A stretch of DNA of 64,000 bases from Polaromonas sp. P2-4. GTDB lineage: Bacteria; Pseudomonadota; Gammaproteobacteria; Burkholderiales; Burkholderiaceae_C. The translations under genes and the position numbers were made by a program. Numbering within the stretch: position 1 is the first letter of the stretch; every line of letters begins with the position of its first letter. The notes under the pieces are model-generated. The model was not told the DNA's origin and made no database searches. It was given only the letters and a program-made list of their open reading frames with translations. Shown piece after piece: positions 16,180 through 34,741 of this stretch. Where the stretch lies: the NCBI GenBank assembly GCA_024703855.1, contig CP087965.1:2038001-2102000 (forward strand), given 5' to 3'.

Positions 16180-17535
16180 GCATCAAATTGTCCGGGAAGA
16201 CGGTCGCTTCGCCGCCAATTTGGGGCAGTAAATGCCCTGGCGAGGGTATTAATAAGGCATCGGTGTGGTGCGCAACAAACGTTTGTATCTGCATGTCACC
16301 TTCCGCCCTGAAAACCGAGCAGGTGCAGTAGAGCAACCGACCGCCGGGTTTGAGCAGCAGCCAAAGGGTTTTGAGCAAATGCGCCTGAATGCCTGCCAGC
16401 TGGGCGATATCGGTTGGCCGGCGCAGCCAGCGCACGTCGGGGTGGCGACGCACGATGCCCGAGGCAGTACAGGGCGCGTCGAGCAGGATGCCGTCGTAAA
16501 GTTGGCCATCCCACCAGCCGGCGGGCTGACCGGCATCGGCCACCACGATGTGCGCCTGCAGGTCGAGGCGCTCAAGATTCTGCGCAATCCGCTCGCAGCG
16601 GCGGGCGTCGATGTCCAGCGCCGTCACGTCGCAGTCAGCGAGTTCGAGCAGGTGTGCGGTTTTGCCGCCAGGTGCGGCGCAGGCGTCCAGAATCTTCAAG
16701 CGTGCACCGTTGTCACCAGCCGCGCCGAGTCCGTTCAACAGCAAAGGCGCAGCCAGCTGGGCCGCGGCATCCTGCACGGAAAAATGGCCCTCAGCAAAGC
16801 CTGGCAGCGAGGGTACCGGCTGGGCGTTGGCCAGAATCACACCCTGCTCGCCGACTGGCGATGCTTCTATATTGATAGCTGCCAGCGCTTGTAGATACTG
16901 GGCTTGAGTCGTTTTTCGTTCATTAACCCGCAAAATCAGCGGGGCCCGGCTGTTGTTGGCCTGCAAGATGGCCTGCCAGTGGTCGGGGTGGTCTTTGCGC
17001 ACCCGGTCTATCCACCACTGCGGATGGTTCCACACGGCTTGCGGATTTTTCTCGGTCAGCGTCACCAGCGCGTCCCGCTCACGTAAAAGCGGCGCAGGCA
17101 GCCGTTGATAAAGCTGGCCTGATGCTGGGTGGCTTCGCTGCGTTTGGCGGCTTCAACCGCCTGGTCGACCAGGGTGTAGTTTGTGTACAAGGGCATGGAA
17201 TTTTCCGACGGGCCGCCCCTAGGAAAATTAGCCCCCTCGGGGGGCAGAGAGGACACGCCAGTGCCGAACGTGGGGGCCATTAACCCAAGTGCCACACAAA
17301 GCAGGGCATCGGCTTCCGGTGGCGGCGGGCGTTTGGCCAGTTGCTGGCGCAGGGCTTCGGCGCGGCCCAGCCAGCGCAGCACGTGAAAGCCCAGCGCCTG
17401 CACGCCGGGCCGCAGTTGGGCATCGACATCTTCGAGGGCCGCCGTCATGGACTGGCCGTCTCGAACCGCCATCAACAAAGAAGCGGCCCCTTGAAGCTGG
17501 CGCCACAGGGGGACTTGGGTAGGGTTGTCTTGCAT
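16130..17535 (-). CDS. rsmB: 16S rRNA (cytosine-967-C5) methyltransferase RsmB (frameshifted)
   Basis: Start ATG 17535. NusB-like N-terminal domain (AASLLMAVRDGQ ... SFINGCLRRF), one-base loss in a T-run near 17065, then the SAM-dependent domain: DACAAPGGKTAHLLEL (SAM binding), VTALDIDARRCERI, DAPCTASGIVRRHPD (motif IV cysteine in PC) and the catalytic-cysteine region LLYCTCSVF. Two dispersed repeats lie inside the coding region without breaking it: a GC-rich repeat at 17199-17280 and a short one at 16863-16911. These make the protein longer than usual in those loops. First gene of the rsmB-DUF4390-ntrY-ntrX group. Confidence 0.88.
16863..16911 (-). repeat. short dispersed repeat S1, inside rsmB
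   Basis: Member of the ~55-bp family with consensus around AGCCC, GGGCGC and a final GCTAT..ATAGC palindrome; here it is read in frame as an insertion (LQALAAINIEAS). Confidence 0.65.
17199..17280 (+). repeat. GC-rich dispersed repeat P1, inside rsmB
   Basis: TTTTCCGACGGGCCGCCCC block, central palindrome CCCCCTCGGGGGGCAG and terminal CGTGGGGGCC. Nearly identical in its first half to P2 at 21907. Read antisense to the repeat it adds a G/P/S-rich loop to RsmB. Confidence 0.8.
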
Positions 17536-17583
17536 CGGTTCCGTGGGGCTGATCTTCTTGAAAATAAGAAGAAAGTCGGGTAT

Positions 17584-18790
17584 TAGACCGTATCGCAGCA
17601 GGGGAAGGAACGCCATTGTTGAATTTTCGCTTTGATCCAAATGCATGCCGCTGTCCGGTGAGCAGCGCGCCGATCGGTGAAAATCGCACCAGCACATGGT
17701 AAGTCGCAAGGCAAACCAGCGTCGTCGCCAGAATGTTGATCCCCATTTTTGTCAGGGCATTAAAAGGCGCGTTGTAAAGCAGCACGCCAAAGCCAAGTGT
17801 GCCGAGCATATGCACCAGATACACCCAATAAGAACTTTCGGAAATGTAGCGCAAGAATCGATTCTGGTTGGGCAGGTATTTGACGAACATCCCGATTAGC
17901 GCAAAACTCCACAGCCAACTCGCGCAGTTATAAATGAATGCGAGCCAGAATTGGTTATGCGGAATTTTCCCTGGATCGACTTGAACCGTTCCAGTCAGGC
18001 CCAAATACACGATCCAGAAGACCAGGCCCGCCGCCGCATAGCCCCAGCAGTATTTTGAATATAAGTCGAGCAAGCTTTCTTGATGCCGATACAAATACCA
18101 GCCGAACACAAAAAACAAACCGTGATGCACGAACTCGCCCAACTGCGGAATGAACGAACCGCTGGTGCTCACAATACCTGCCTCATAGAAAGAACCGGTC
18201 ACGGCCAAGGGTACCGCCAGCACAATGAATCCCCACCATCTCGAAGCCAGAATCAGCCAGCCTCCGGCGACGGATTTCTTCAATCCTTCCGACATGCGTT
18301 TGCTGAAAACGCCGGCCAGCGCGGTACAAAAACAAAACCAAAGCAAATAATAAATAAACCACATATGCATGGTGTTGATCATCGGCAGCGCCGGATCAAG
18401 CTGCATGAGACTGGAATCGAGGCCCACGACTCCCCTCACCATCAGATGCACATAAAGCATGACCAGCACCACAGTCCCGATAAAAATCGGCGGCCAAAAA
18501 ATCAGGAAAGGTAACCCAAGGCGTCGCATGCGATGCTTCAGCATACCGCCGTAACCGCGGCGGCTGACCAGCATCGCGACAAAAAACCCCGCCAGAATGA
18601 AAAACACCGGCATCCTGAAAGCGTGAATAAAAATAAACGTCAAATCCGCCACCTTGGTGGTCTTCGGATCGTGCCACGGAAGCGATGACTCCACGACCAG
18701 ATGATTCAAAGCAGTATGCAGGACGATGCCCAACCACATCATGACCGCCCTGAGGTTATCCAGCGAATGAAGACGTTGTGGGTGATTCAT
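17584..18790 (-). CDS. acyltransferase family 3 membrane protein
   Basis: About 400 aa, polytopic. Starts at ATG 18790 with the family's LDNLRAVMMWLGIVLHTALN, where the histidine is the conserved one, followed by AFRMPVFFILAGFF and some ten hydrophobic helices. Family members move acyl groups onto sugars or glycans (OpgC/OatA-like). The open frame continues past 17584 deep into rsmB; a one-base error near the end would instead meet a TAA at 17584-17586, which is adopted here. The exact C-terminus is uncertain. Substrate unknown. Confidence 0.75.
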
Positions 18791-19006
18791 TAATGCGAAC
18801 TACCTGTTTTTTTATCCTTGCGCCGATGTCCAAAGCGATAACGCCGCGGCTCTTTCGTCATTGCAAAGCCAGCCGATATGGGCCACCCGATCCGCGCGGC
18901 TCTGCGCAAACCGGACCGCACGACCAGTTGATGGGAAGGTCAGCGGTAAAACCGTCCTGACTCGAACGGCGCAGGGTGTATTAGACCAGCCCCGCGCAGG
19001 CAGACT

Positions 19007-20321
19007 TCAAACCAGGGTGTCGGCCCAGATGTTGCTCGCCCAGTTCAGCGCATACACGCCTTCGAGCTCGGTCGGACCGGGGCTGACGCCGCCCGAGCCC
19101 GCCACCGTCTTGAAGGTTTTTTCAGCCGCCACATACTCATGCACGCTGGCCACGTGAATCACGTTTTTCGGGTCCACAAAGCTGTAGCAGGTGTTAGTCA
19201 GCATGGGTGCTGGGTTCACATCCCAACCCGAGAGCTGCGCCACAATCGCAGCCGCCGCCACCTTGCCGTGGTTGTTGGCCATGTGGCCGCTTTTGGGCAT
19301 GCCGGGGGCAATCTGGATGGAGTCGCCCAGCACATGCACGTCTTTGGCGGCGGTGGACTCAAAGGTCAGGTAGTTCACACCGCACCAGCGGTTATTGGCC
19401 TGGTTGTTGAGCCCCGTCTGCACGGCAATGGTGCCGGCGCGCATGGCGGGCAAGACGTTCAGCACGTTGGCCTTGACGTCGTCCTGCACATCAAACTTGA
19501 TGATGCCGGCTTTTGGATCGACCGCCGTCGCCTTGTGCTGGCCGCGGTATTCAAGAATGCCCTTGTACTGCTCGGCCCAGACCTTTTTGAAGAGCGGGCC
19601 CTTGGACGTCACATCGGGGTTGGCATCAAGAATCAGCACCTTGCTGCGTGGTTTGGCCGCCTTGAAATAGGCGGCAATGACGGAGGCGCGCTCATACGGG
19701 CCGGGCGGGCAGCGGTACGGTGCTTCGGGAATGGTGAGGGCATAGACGCCGCCGTCGGGCATGGCTTCGAGTTGCTTGCGCAGCGCCACGGTCTCCGCGC
19801 CGGCCTTCCAGGCCTGCAGGATTTGCCCCGAGGCCTGCGCTTCTTTCAGGCCCTGAATACTGTCAAACATCAGCTCGATGCCGGGAGAGACCACCAGCTT
19901 GTCATACGCAATGGTGGCGCCGCCGGCGAGGGTGACGGTTTTTTTGGCGGTATCTACCGCGCTGGCGTAGTCTTTGACGACGGTGATGCCGTGGTTTTTA
20001 GACAGGCCCGCGTACGACGTGGTGAGGTCGCCGATCTGCTTGCTGCCGCCCAGCACCAGGTTGGAGATGGGGCAGGAAATAAAGGCGTCTTGCGGCTCGA
20101 TCAGCACCACATCAATCTTGTAGTCCGACAGCAGGCGCACATATTTGGCGGCGGTGGCGCCGCCGTAGCCGCCGCCAATCACCACCACTTTGGCCTTGGA
20201 AGGAATGCCGGACATGCTGGCGCAACCGGCCAGGCCCAGCAGGCTCAAGGCGGCGGTCGATTGCAGAAAGGAGCGGCGCTTGTAGCCCTGCCGCGGCAGC
20301 AGAGTGAAGTTGCGTGTTCAT
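19007..20321 (-). CDS. fccB: flavocytochrome c sulfide dehydrogenase, flavoprotein subunit
   Basis: FAD-binding subunit (also called SoxF) that oxidises sulfide in the periplasm. A Tat signal (KRRSFLQSTAALSLLG) precedes the dinucleotide fold KVVVIGGGYGGATAAKYV. Cysteines in FISCPISNL (site of covalent FAD in the family), PYRCPPGPYERAS, NRWCGVNYL and NTCYSFVD are present, and the C-terminal FCSD flavin-binding domain is complete. One base too many after the third codon (near 20310) separates the ATG at 20321 from the signal peptide; otherwise intact. It follows the cytochrome subunit gene by 35 bp, forming an fccA-fccB operon. Confidence 0.88.
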
Positions 20322-20356
20322 GGTGTTCAGTCCTTGCGTGCTTTTGTTGTTCCGGC

Positions 20357-20701
20357 TTACTTCTTCTGGGCGGCAAAGTAGGCTGCGAGCGACTCGATTT
20401 GCACGTCGCTGTAGCCTTTGCTGATCTGGTGCATCACGGTGGCCGGGCGGGTGCCGGACTTGAAGGCCTTCATCTGGGCGACGATGTGGTTTTTATCGAG
20501 GCCTGCCAGTGAGGTCACGCTGGAACCCTCGACCACCTTGCCGTTGGTGCCATGGCAGTTGGCGCAAGTGGCGGCCAGGCTTTTGGTGTACAGCGCTTCC
20601 TTGCCGCCGGCGCTCTGCGTCTTATCTTGGGCCTGCGCCAGCGGGCTGAGCGCGAGGCAGAGCAATGACATCGTGAGGCTTGCAATGGTTTTGGTTCTCA
20701 T
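20357..20701 (-). CDS. fccA: class I cytochrome c, flavocytochrome c haem subunit
   Basis: 114 aa from ATG 20701 (AGGAGA six bases upstream). Sec signal peptide (IASLTMSLLCLALSPLAQA), one haem-attachment site CANCHG, and a distal methionine within TVMHQISKGYSD. A small mono-haem cytochrome c553-type (SoxE/FccA) that takes electrons from the flavoprotein encoded next and passes them to the respiratory chain. First gene of the pair. Confidence 0.85.
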   Translation of the reverse strand: MRTKTIASLTMSLLCLALSPLAQAQDKTQSAGGKEALYTKSLAATCANCHGTNGKVVEGSSVTSLAGLDKNHIVAQMKAFKSGTRPATVMHQISKGYSDVQIESLAAYFAAQKK

Positions 20702-20807
20702 GGGTTCTCCTGATGGTTTCAAGCAGCTGACAATTTAACGCGGAGCCCTGCGCACCCTATAGGGAGTATCCAGTAGGCAAGCCGCTGCGCAAGCCCTTGC
20801 GTTCAAA

Positions 20808-21858
20808 TCATTGGCGATGTGCTTGACACCAAGTCACCGCTTGCAGCGGGTGTTGTTCAAAAATCGCATCAGGCCGCGTCGTGGCCTCGTCATCGTGCGG
20901 GGATAAGGCCGCCATCGGCCTGCCATAGATGCGGCGAATGCGCTCAGACAGTGGCGGATGGGTCGCGAGCCACTGGGCATCCGGGCTGGCGCCCACCAGC
21001 AGCATATGTTGCACGGCCGGGTGCAGGCTGCGCGAGGTGCCGATGCCCTGCGCTTGCTGGCCCGCCACCTTGCGCAGCACCCCGCCCAGCCCGTCTTTGC
21101 TGCGCGTAAACTGCACCGCCCGCGCGTCGGCCAGAAACTCGCGCTGGCGCGATACCGCAGCCTTCAGCGCCCGCCCCGCCAACCAGCCCAGCGAGCCGCA
21201 GGCCTTGATGGCAAAGCCGGGCAAGGCAAGAAAAGAGCGGTTCCCGTTTTCATCCGCCTCGCACATGCTGTTGCCCAGATTGAAAATCATTTCCAGCCCC
21301 AACACCATGCCGGCCAGCCGCATGTTCAGGCGGGTATCGCCCTCGCGCAGATGGCTGAACTCGTGCGCCACCAGGCCCTGCAGCTCGTCGCGCGTGAGAT
21401 GGTCGAGCGCACCGCGCGTGACCGCCACCACGGCATCGTCCGCGTCCCAGCCGGTGGCAAAAGCGTTGATGCTGTCCTCCCGGTCGAGCACCATGGGCAC
21501 GGGCGGTTTCATGCTGGCGGCAATGGCCAGCTCGCTGACGATGTTGCACAGTTTTTGCTCGGACTCACGGCTGGCAGGCCAGGCCTCGCGCGCCCACCCG
21601 GCGTGCCAGCTTTTCACCCCCGCCTTGCAGCGCCGAGGTTTCCAGCCACCAGCCGCCCAATACAAACAGCAAGGTCATGCCGGTGTTGACGGTAAAAAAG
21701 TAAGCCGGATAACCGCTGAAACCCGGCGACACCACGCGCCAGGTCAGCGCCAGTGCGGCGTTGACGGCCAGCACCAGCGCGATCACAGTCAAGCCAAACA
21801 ACAGCAGCAGCCGGGTGGTTTGCGCCCGGGCAGTTTCCTGTCGCTCAAAAAAACGCAT
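20808..21858 (-). CDS. M48-family membrane metalloprotease (frameshifted)
   Basis: HtpX-like zinc protease. N-terminal piece from ATG 21858 has two transmembrane helices (LLLLFGLTVIALVLAVNAAL and FFTVNTGMTLLFVLGGWWL). After a two-base loss in a GCGCGC tract near 21585 it continues with MVLDREDSINAFATG, the zinc site VAHEFSHLREGD, then the third ligand in REFLADARAVQFT. About 350 aa restored. It is paired with lemA, a common association, with two GC-rich repeats between them. Probably membrane-protein quality control. Confidence 0.8.
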
Positions 21859-21906
21859 GCTGGAGATCGATGAAATTTTCCGTCCTGCTCAAAGCGTCGA
21901 AGCAGC

Positions 21907-21985
21907 AATTTTCCGACGGGCCGCCCCTAGGAAAATTAACCCCCTCGGGGGGCAGTGCAGTACGCGAAACGATCAGCGTGGGGCC
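21907..21985 (+). repeat. GC-rich dispersed repeat P2
   Basis: Almost the same as P1 through the CCCCCTCGGGGGGCAG palindrome, then a divergent tail ending CAGCGTGGGGCCC. Intergenic between the M48 protease and lemA. Confidence 0.8.
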
Positions 21986-22069
21986 CAGTTCCGCCTACAG
22001 GCCGCCCTTAGGCGGAACAGCCCCCTCGGGGGGCAGCGTATTACACGAAGTGAAAAGCGTGGGGGCCAT
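21986..22069 (+). repeat. GC-rich dispersed repeat P3, tandem to P2
   Basis: Starts with a hairpin TTCCGCCTACAGG / CCTTAGGCGGAA, then CCCCCTCGGGGGGCAG, ACACGAAGTG and GCGTGGGGGCC. Ends at the lemA stop codon. Confidence 0.8.
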
Positions 22070-22071
22070 AT

Positions 22072-22665
22072 TCACATCTGGATGCGGACAGCCTGGCGTT
22101 CTTGCGCGCTCTCCGTGGCGCGCAGCATGGCCGAGGGGGCAAAGCCAAACAGCCGGGCAATCAATATCGCCGGGAACTGCCCTTGCGCATTGTTGTAGTC
22201 CAGCGCCGCGTCGTTGTAGGCCTGGCGTGCAAAGGTCACCTTGTTTTCGGTGCTGGTGAGCTCTTCGCTGAGTTCGCGAATCGTCTGGTCGGCTTTGAGC
22301 TCGGGGTAGGCCTCGGCCACCGCAAACAGTCGCACCAGGCTGCCGTCCAGCACCTGCTCGGCGGCGACCAGCGCGGTGACGGCAGCGGCGTTCGCCGGGC
22401 GGCTTCGCACCGCATCGCTCGCAGTACGCGCCTGGTTGCGCGCCGCGATCACCGCTTCCAGCGTGCTCTGCTCATGCTGCAGGTATTTTTTGGCGGCCTC
22501 CACCAGATTGGGAATCAGGTCGTAACGGCGCTTGAGCTGGACATCAATCTGCCCATAGGCATTGGCAATGGTGTTTTTCAGGCGCACCAGGCGGTTGTAG
22601 GCACCCACGGCCCAGAAAACCAGCAAGGCAAACACGACGACAAAAACGAGACTGCTGATGGACAT
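22072..22665 (-). CDS. lemA: LemA family protein
   Basis: 197 aa, intact. One N-terminal transmembrane helix (LVFVVVFALLVFWAVGAYN) followed by the family's long helices: NRLVRLKNTIANAYGQIDVQLKRRYDLIPNLVE, split here only for length, then ALDYNNAQGQFPA. LemA proteins are membrane-anchored coiled bundles of unclear function, often next to HtpX-like proteases as here. The stop lies directly against repeat P3. Confidence 0.88.
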   Translation of the reverse strand: MSISSLVFVVVFALLVFWAVGAYNRLVRLKNTIANAYGQIDVQLKRRYDLIPNLVEAAKKYLQHEQSTLEAVIAARNQARTASDAVRSRPANAAAVTALVAAEQVLDGSLVRLFAVAEAYPELKADQTIRELSEELTSTENKVTFARQAYNDAALDYNNAQGQFPAILIARLFGFAPSAMLRATESAQERQAVRIQM

Positions 22666-22831
22666 GAGGATTCCTTGAAACGGGTGGCTAGCGGGTCTTA
22701 AATCCAGCTGCTGGCTGAGCGACTGGGTGACCGACGCTGTTAGCGGCGCTGGTAACGGTTTTCCGGCGCGTGCCGCGAGGTTAACTGCTTTTGGGACGGG
22801 GCAGCAAGGCGGCTCTGCCCGACATCAGGCT

Positions 22832-22887
22832 TGCTATAAATTTCATAGCTATACATGCCCGTACTACCTGGGCAGGAGCCCTATTTC
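22832..22887 (-). repeat. short dispersed repeat S2
   Basis: GCTATAAATTTCATAGC palindrome followed by ATGCCCGTACTACCTGGGC; intergenic between lemA and the rpoC terminator. Confidence 0.6.
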
Positions 22888-22939
22888 TTTCAAATTTTGG
22901 CCCAATTGCTGTCAAGAGAGCCGCAAAAACGCTGCACAC

Positions 22940-22972
22940 AAAAAAGCCCCACACCTTTGCGGGGTGTGGGGC
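22940..22972 (-). terminator. intrinsic terminator of the rpoBC operon
   Basis: Minus-strand stem GCCCCACACC / GGTGTGGGGC with a 7-nt loop and six T residues, 38 bp after the rpoC stop. Confidence 0.9.
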
Positions 22973-23010
22973 TTGGCGCTTTTCAGGGCGCAAGGCGGCG
23001 TCGGCAGGGC

Positions 23011-27225
<4,215 letters not shown>

Positions 27226-27249
27226 TTAAATCCTTTTCTTTCCTGTGAT

Positions 27250-31360
<4,111 letters not shown>

Positions 31361-31515
31361 GAGTTCTCCGCGTTGATGGGCTCTGGCGACTCTCGTGCCC
31401 GAATACACCACGTATTCAGGCAGGCTTGGTGGTTGGCCACTACCAACCATGGCGGACGGTGACGCATTGCACGTCACCCGAACCAAGGCGTTTTCTGTAG
31501 TCGGGGGTCAGAAAA

Positions 31516-31646
31516 CACTGGAAAAAGACTCTGCAAGTCCTCTTTCCAGTGCTTTTCAAAACAGCAAACCGGCTTATTCGCAGGCTTTGCCGTGCGTGCC
31601 TTGAAGCACGAAAGGCTGGAAGCCCGACTCCGGTCTTCCAGCCTTT
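31516..31646 (-). promoter_or_regulatory. rplL-rpoB intergenic hairpins (attenuator / processing site)
   Basis: Two strong inverted repeats in the 300-bp gap. First in transcription order: perfect 12-bp stem 31635-31646 with 31611-31622 (AAAGGCTGGAAG / CTTCCAGCCTTT). Second: 9-bp stem 31543-31551 with 31516-31524. This is where many bacteria attenuate rpoBC or cut the transcript with RNase III. Confidence 0.65.
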
Positions 31647-31660
31647 GCAAACACCAAGAA

Positions 31661-32035
31661 TTACTTGAGTTCGACTTTCGCGCCAGCTTCTTCGAGCTTT
31701 TTCTTGGCAGCTTCTGCGTCGGCCTTTGGAGCGCCTTCTTTGACGTTCTTTGGAGCGCCGTCCACCAGATCTTTGGCTTCTTTGAGGCCCAGACCGGTGA
31801 GTTCATGAACTGCTTTAATGACTTGCACTTTGTTGGCGCCAGCTTCGAGCAACACGACGTTGAAGTCGGTCTTCTCTTCAGCCACTGCAGCGGCACTGCC
31901 GCCGCCAGCAGCAGGAGCGGCCATGGCGGCTGCGCTCACACCAAATTTCTCTTCGATGGCTTTCACCAGATCGTTGAGTTCGAGGACCGTCATGCTATCC
32001 AGCGCGGTCAAAAATGCGTCTTTATCGAATGCCAT
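31661..32035 (-). CDS. rplL: 50S ribosomal protein bL12 (L7/L12)
   Basis: 124 aa, intact. N-terminal dimerisation helix pair ([24 protein letters not shown] start), Ala/Gly-rich hinge ([20 protein letters not shown]) and the conserved C-terminal factor-binding domain ([33 protein letters not shown]). Forms the flexible stalk that recruits EF-Tu and EF-G. Follows rplJ by 35 bp. Confidence 0.97.
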   Translation of the reverse strand: MAFDKDAFLTALDSMTVLELNDLVKAIEEKFGVSAAAMAAPAAGGGSAAAVAEEKTDFNVVLLEAGANKVQVIKAVHELTGLGLKEAKDLVDGAPKNVKEGAPKADAEAAKKKLEEAGAKVELK

Positions 32036-32070
32036 TTTGATTTCCTAAAAAAGTTGGGTAAATTACGCCG

Positions 32071-32597
32071 CTACATGGCTTCGGGTACAGCTTCAGCTTC
32101 AGGGACGTCGCCGCCACCTTTTTCGCCGCCAGCGCGCCCAGCACAACGGCCGTACGTGAGATAGGCGACATCAGCAAGCCACACACCTGGGCCAGCAACA
32201 CTTCCTTGGAAGGAATGTTGGCCAGTTGCTTCACGCCGTTCACGTCCAGGGGTTTGCCACCGAATGCGCCACCGCGAATCACCAGCTTGTCGTTGGTTTT
32301 CATGAAATCAGCCACCACTTTCGCGGCAGCTACAGCATCAATGGAAAAGCCGTAGATCAGCGGGCCGGTCATCTGGTCGGACACGACGTCAAATGCGCTA
32401 CCTGCCACTGCACGGCGAGCCAGGGTGTTCTTCAGAACACTCAGGTTCACGCCTTTGTCGTGGGCTTGGCTACGCAGCTTGGTCATGTCAGCGACCGTGA
32501 TGCCACGGTATTCCGCCATCACGAGCGTTTGAGCTTTAGCGGCGAGGCCGGTCACTTCATCAATGACGGCTTGTTTCTCACTGCGGTTGAGACTCAA
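32071..32597 (-). CDS. rplJ: 50S ribosomal protein uL10 (frameshift near the end)
   Basis: About 175 aa. [15 protein letters not shown] start, rRNA-binding core ([26 protein letters not shown]) intact. Near 32125 an A-run is one base short; restoring it gives the expected tail [19 protein letters not shown] and a TAG at 32071-32073 instead of a run-on past the rplL start. uL10 anchors the L7/L12 stalk and in many bacteria binds its own leader to repress translation. Confidence 0.93.
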
Positions 32598-32862
32598 GGT
32601 CTACTCCTTAAAAATGTGCTTTCTGGCTGCCGCTTTCACGCCAACCATCCAGCACGCTCATATTCAGCGACCAACTGTTTCAGATTCTTTTCAAAACCAT
32701 CTGCAGCGGGACCGCCATCTGCGTTGGCTGTCTTTCGATTAAGTGCCGACCCGAACTTTTCACCCAGGCTGGCACGCCAACGGTCTTTGATGACCTGCCG
32801 GAGCATTGCCCCAGCAGCCCACCACATTGAATGACCCTTGCGAGCCATTCAAATTTTTGCGA
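32598..32862 (-). promoter_or_regulatory. rplJ leader region, candidate L10 autoregulatory site
   Basis: 265 bp between rplA and rplJ. It contains complementary GC-rich segments (GCAGATGGCGGTCCCGCTGC) and ends in an AAGGAG ribosome site before the rplJ ATG. The position is where L10(L12)4 binds its mRNA in other bacteria. An in-frame reading of 70 codons crosses it but looks like chance. Assignment is by position. Confidence 0.4.
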
Positions 32863-33558
32863 TTACGCTGCGATGGTTTGCGTGTCGACGCGAACGCCCA
32901 CACCCATCGTTGACGAAACCGCGACTTTCCTCAAGTACACGCCTTTGCTCGAAGCAGGTTTGGCCTTGACCAATGCCTCAATCAGGGCTGCCAGGTTGCC
33001 TTGCAGCTTGTCCGTATCAAACGAACGCAGACCAATGGTGCCGTGCACGATACCGGCTTTATCAACGCGGAACTGGACTTGACCAGCCTTGGCGTTTTTC
33101 ACAGCCGTGGCGACATCAGGCGTCACAGTGCCAACCTTGGGGTTAGGCATCAGGCCGCGGGGGCCGAGGATCTGACCCAGCGTACCCACAATGCGCATGG
33201 CATCGGGAGAAGCAATCACCACATCAAAGTCCATCTTGCCGCTTTTGATTTCAGCAGCCAGATCATCCATACCCACGATGTCTGCGCCAGCAGCCTTGGC
33301 TTCTTCAGCCTTGGCACCTTGGGCGAACACGGCAACGCGCTTGGTTTTGCCGGTGCCGTTAGGCAACACAACAGCGCCACGAACGACCTGATCGGATTTC
33401 TTGGCATCAATACCGAGCTGCACAGCCACATCGATGGATTCATCGAACTTGGCAACGGCGAACTCTTTAACAAGACCCAGGGCGTCAGGCAGTGCGTACA
33501 GCTTGTTGCTGTCTATCTTGTCGCCGATGGTTTTTTGGCGCTTGGTCAGCTTGCTCAT
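32863..33558 (-). CDS. rplA: 50S ribosomal protein uL1
   Basis: 231 aa, intact. [16 protein letters not shown] start; conserved RNA-binding parts [33 protein letters not shown] and [17 protein letters not shown]. Component of the L1 stalk that moves tRNA out of the E site and a translational repressor of the rplKA mRNA in other bacteria. ATG overlaps the rplK stop by 4 bp (ATGA). Confidence 0.97.
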   Translation of the reverse strand: MSKLTKRQKTIGDKIDSNKLYALPDALGLVKEFAVAKFDESIDVAVQLGIDAKKSDQVVRGAVVLPNGTGKTKRVAVFAQGAKAEEAKAAGADIVGMDDLAAEIKSGKMDFDVVIASPDAMRIVGTLGQILGPRGLMPNPKVGTVTPDVATAVKNAKAGQVQFRVDKAGIVHGTIGLRSFDTDKLQGNLAALIEALVKAKPASSKGVYLRKVAVSSTMGVGVRVDTQTIAA

Positions 33559-33989
33559 ACAACACCCTCCACCGTCACACCCATGGAACGGGCGGAACCG
33601 GCAATAGTACGGACGGCGGCGTCGAGATCGGCGGCCGTCATGTCTTTCATCTTGGTCTTGGCAATTTCTTCCAGCTGGGCGCGGGTGATCTTGCCGACTT
33701 TCGCTGTATGCGGCGTGGCAGAGCCCTTGTCGAGCTTGATGGCCTTCTTGATCAGCGTGACAGCCGGAGGCGTCTTGATGATGAAGGTGAAGCTTTTGTC
33801 TGCGTACGCGGTGATCACCACGGGCAATGGCAGGCCTGGCTCAACACCCTGGGTCTGGGCATTGAATGCCTTGCAGAATTCCATGATGTTCAAGCCGCGC
33901 TGACCCAAAGCCGGGCCAATCGGGGGGGACGGGTTGGCCTTGCCAGCTGGCACTTGCAGCTTGACGAAGCCGACGATTTTTTTCGCCAT
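33555..33989 (-). CDS. rplK: 50S ribosomal protein uL11
   Basis: 144 aa, intact. Start ATG 33989 ([20 protein letters not shown]) with AAGGAG upstream. Proline-rich N-terminal thiostrepton/RelA-related domain ([20 protein letters not shown]) and C-terminal rRNA-binding domain ([27 protein letters not shown]). Forms the GTPase-associated centre. Overlaps rplA. Confidence 0.97.
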   Translation of the reverse strand: MAKKIVGFVKLQVPAGKANPSPPIGPALGQRGLNIMEFCKAFNAQTQGVEPGLPLPVVITAYADKSFTFIIKTPPAVTLIKKAIKLDKGSATPHTAKVGKITRAQLEEIAKTKMKDMTAADLDAAVRTIAGSARSMGVTVEGVV

Positions 33990-34141
33990 ACTTTTCTCCT
34001 TGCGGGTCATAACGCCTGAACGCTGTTAAAAAACAGGCCCAAGCTCCCCGGGGTTACACAACTCAATAATGGTTCAAAAGAACCATCCGCGCCGAGTTGC
34101 AAGGCGCGAATCTGAAAACCTGCCCGATAGCTTGCGCGCTA

Positions 34142-34741
34142 TCAGGTCTTTTCGATCTGGCTGAACTCCAGCTCTACCGGCGTCGCACGACCGAAAATCG
34201 TCACCGACACGCGCACTTTGTTCTTGTCGTAGTTGACCTCTTCCACCGTGCCATTGAAGTCGGTGAAGGGGCCATCTTTGACGCGGACATATTCGCCCGT
34301 TTCAAACTCAACCTTGTGGCGCGGCTTCTCAGTACCCACCTGCATCTGGTTCACGATTTTCTGGACATCTTCCTCGGAAATCGGGGCAGGACGGTTCTTG
34401 GCACCGCCGACGAACCCAGTGACCTTGTTGGTGTGCTTCACCAGGTGCCAGGTTTCGTCATCCATGACCATCTCAACCAGCACGTAACCCGGGAAGAAGC
34501 GGCGCTCCGTCGTTTTTTTCTGGCCATTCTTGATCTCGACCACTTCTTCAGTGGGCACCAAAAACCGACCAAACTTGGATTGCATGCCGGCACGGTTGAT
34601 GCGCTCGACAATATTGCGCTCGGCCGCTTTTTCCATGCCGGAATAGGCATGCACGACATACCACTGCATGCCTGGGGTCGGCGTGAGGGACGCGCCCGCC
34701 GCCACTTCGCTCACTACCGTGCCGTTCAAATCACTCATCAT
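34142..34741 (-). CDS. nusG: transcription termination/antitermination factor NusG
   Basis: 199 aa, starting at ATG 34741 or 34738, which overlap the secE stop. NGN domain ([46 protein letters not shown]) and C-terminal KOW domain ([20 protein letters not shown]). Binds RNA polymerase and links it to Rho or the ribosome. Cotranscribed with secE. The 130-bp gap to rplK contains a palindrome ATGGTTC..GAACCAT at 34069-34086. Confidence 0.96.
   Translation of the reverse strand: MMSDLNGTVVSEVAAGASLTPTPGMQWYVVHAYSGMEKAAERNIVERINRAGMQSKFGRFLVPTEEVVEIKNGQKKTTERRFFPGYVLVEMVMDDETWHLVKHTNKVTGFVGGAKNRPAPISEEDVQKIVNQMQVGTEKPRHKVEFETGEYVRVKDGPFTDFNGTVEEVNYDKNKVRVSVTIFGRATPVELEFSQIEKT

Noticed and set aside
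32636..32848. 70-codon minus-strand reading frame between rplA and rplJ
   Set aside because: No ribosome site and no recognisable family; it lies in the expected L10 leader and is best explained by chance.
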